A model generated the notes under the pieces. It saw only the letters and a program-made list of their open reading frames with translations, did not search any database and was not told where the DNA came from. From NCBI GenBank assembly GCA_963169135.1, contig CAUJEQ010000005.1:1-12765 (forward strand): a stretch of DNA of 12,765 nucleotides, given 5' to 3'. This document shows positions 11,962-12,765 of this stretch, one piece after another (position 1 is the first letter of the stretch; every line of letters starts with the position of its first letter). Origin of the DNA: Chloroflexota bacterium (GTDB taxonomy: Bacteria; Chloroflexota; Dehalococcoidia; Tepidiformales; Tepidiformaceae). Position numbers and translations under genes: made by a program.

Positions 11962-12421
11962 GTTGCGCACCCGTCAGGTCGGCAAGTGCGGAAACCGCGA
12001 TCCGCACGTCCCACCCGCGCTGCCCGGCACTCACGAGCACCTCATCGAAGAGCGTCGCCGACTCTTCAATCAGGACGGGGAACCCCTTGCCGAGGAGAGC
12101 CAACGCGCTGATTCCGCCCACCTTCAGGCCCGTATGTCGTTCGGCATCACGGTGGCCCGCCATGCGGACCTTCTTCAGCCCGAGGGAAGCGGCGAGCACC
12201 TTCAGGTCGACCTCCAGAGACGCCGGCATCATCACGAGGAAGGGCTTCCCGCGAGGCGGATCCTGCTCGACCACGAGCGTCTTGAGCACCCGCTCCTGGG
12301 GCACTCCGGTGACATGGGCGACTTCCTGCGCCGACCGGATGCGGTCATCAAACTCGAAGACCTGGTGCGGGACCTTCCGCTGTTCGAGCATCCGGACGGC
12401 AAGCGGTTTCTGCGACACCAT
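11924..12421 (-). CDS. YbaK/EbsC-family aminoacyl-tRNA deacylase
   Basis: 165 residues, normal for the family (YbaK about 159). These proteins hydrolyse mischarged tRNAs, for example Cys-tRNA(Pro) or Ala-tRNA(Pro), in the cytoplasm. Seen: K47 in RVLKTLVV, the position of the conserved Lys that contacts the tRNA end in YbaK; LVMMPASLEVDLKVLAASLG, the usual central strand-helix; and KVGGISALAL with the conserved GGIS-type glycine loop near residue 116. Without structure comparison YbaK cannot be separated from ProXp-ala or EbsC-like relatives. It starts six bases after the last base of the SDR stop, so the two are probably one operon. It lacks an evident Shine-Dalgarno, suggesting translation coupled to the upstream gene. 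The 3' end converges on and overlaps the channel gene by 38 bases. Confidence 0.87.
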   Translation of the reverse strand: MVSQKPLAVRMLEQRKVPHQVFEFDDRIRSAQEVAHVTGVPQERVLKTLVVEQDPPRGKPFLVMMPASLEVDLKVLAASLGLKKVRMAGHRDAERHTGLKVGGISALALLGKGFPVLIEESATLFDEVLVSAGQRGWDVRIAVSALADLTGAQPIRAVQATYPGR

Positions 12422-12426
12422 CCGCG

Positions 12427-12765
12427 CTAGAGGTGCTGGCTCACGCCGCCGTCGATGTGGAAGACCTGGCCGTTCAGGTATCCCGCGGCGTCCGAGGCGA
12501 GGAGGACCGCGAGGGCTGCCAGTTCCTCAGCCTTCCCGAAGCGGCGCATCGGAATAAATCGCAGCAACAGGTTCGCACCGATCTCGTCCGGCCCACGCCC
12601 CGGGGTCCAGTCCATCCAGCCACTGGAGATGCAGTTGGAGGTCATGTTCCGGGGCCCGAGCTCCTGGCTGAGGGCTGCCGAGAGCCCTTCCATCCCGGCC
12701 TTCGCAGTCGTGTAAGCGGCCAGCCCCTCCACGCCGCGCTCGGCGAAGATGTTGCTGACGAAGAT
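12427..12765 (-). CDS. SDR-family oxidoreductase, C-terminal part (5' truncated at window edge)
   Basis: The C-terminal 112 codons of a short-chain dehydrogenase/reductase; the frame is open to the window end, so the start is outside. Seen: the active-site YTTAK (YxxxK) after FVSNIF, which contains the likely catalytic Ser; the helix KAGMEGLSAALSQELGPRNMTSNCIS; the substrate-loop region GWMDWTP in place of the usual PG-x-I/V-x-T; and the classical C-terminal pattern SDAAGYLNGQVFHIDGG. These NAD(P)-dependent enzymes of about 250 residues reduce or oxidise carbonyls and alcohols; the substrate is not evident. The MEGL start at 12732 would remove the cofactor domain and is an internal GTG. Upstream member of a probable two-gene unit with the YbaK-like gene. 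Confidence 0.9.
   Translation of the reverse strand: MFVSNIFAERGVEGLAAYTTAKAGMEGLSAALSQELGPRNMTSNCISSGWMDWTPGRGPDEIGANLLLRFIPMRRFGKAEELAALAVLLASDAAGYLNGQVFHIDGGVSQHL

Noticed and set aside
11549..12430. 293-codon plus-strand frame across the channel 3' end and YbaK-like gene
   Set aside because: A shadow of two well-supported genes in other frames, without recognisable domains.
1..12765. CRISPR array, insertion sequence or prophage
   Set aside because: No regularly spaced short repeats, transposase, terminal inverted repeats or phage structural genes were seen.

Overview
This is a GC-rich bacterial window in which nearly all the DNA is coding. The gene mix is a truncated class III cyclase, two alpha/beta-hydrolase-LuxR fusions, a double-length family III CoA transferase, a CHAP-SH3b wall hydrolase and a 2TM-RCK potassium channel. 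Several start codons lack a Shine-Dalgarno and have a -10 box directly upstream. Together this fits Chloroflexota (Dehalococcoidia or Tepidiformia-like) best, with Actinomycetota as the alternative. The taxonomic call is an inference and could not be tested here.

Positions 1-3035 (+) form a signalling island. It holds the C-terminal part of an adenylyl cyclase domain, a hydrolase-LuxR protein (615-1634), a vestige of a third paralogue (from 1639) and a second hydrolase-LuxR protein (1881-3035). The two complete proteins have dissimilar hydrolase halves, and both lack the nucleophilic serine. Their DNA-binding halves are about 86 percent identical in DNA. Each gene is preceded, at the same distance from its ATG, by a shared block of about 32 bp containing a GCCGT-N5-ACGG dyad. 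I read them as ligand-sensing one-component regulators that share one operator specificity. The second gene looks like a recombination mosaic: a vestigial HTH start precedes a tail copied from a gene 1-like paralogue, and one extra base restores the frame.

Positions 3036-3922 hold a 302-base leader with a 7-codon mini-ORF and a strong hairpin, a small membrane-anchored proline-rich protein, and a tRNA-Arg (anticodon CCU) on the minus strand. Positions 4062-7166 (minus) carry a nitroreductase and the 787-residue two-domain CoA transferase. Positions 7371-10064 (+) carry the secreted wall hydrolase and an SF2 DEAH helicase.

From 10061 the genes are an intact alpha/beta hydrolase (minus), divergent from a potassium channel (+, 10930-11961) across a symmetric promoter region with a perfect 10-bp inverted repeat. 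Then come a YbaK-type aminoacyl-tRNA deacylase and a truncated SDR oxidoreductase, both on the minus strand and probably one operon. The right part looks like ordinary chromosomal housekeeping. The left 3 kb is the region most likely to hold something undescribed.
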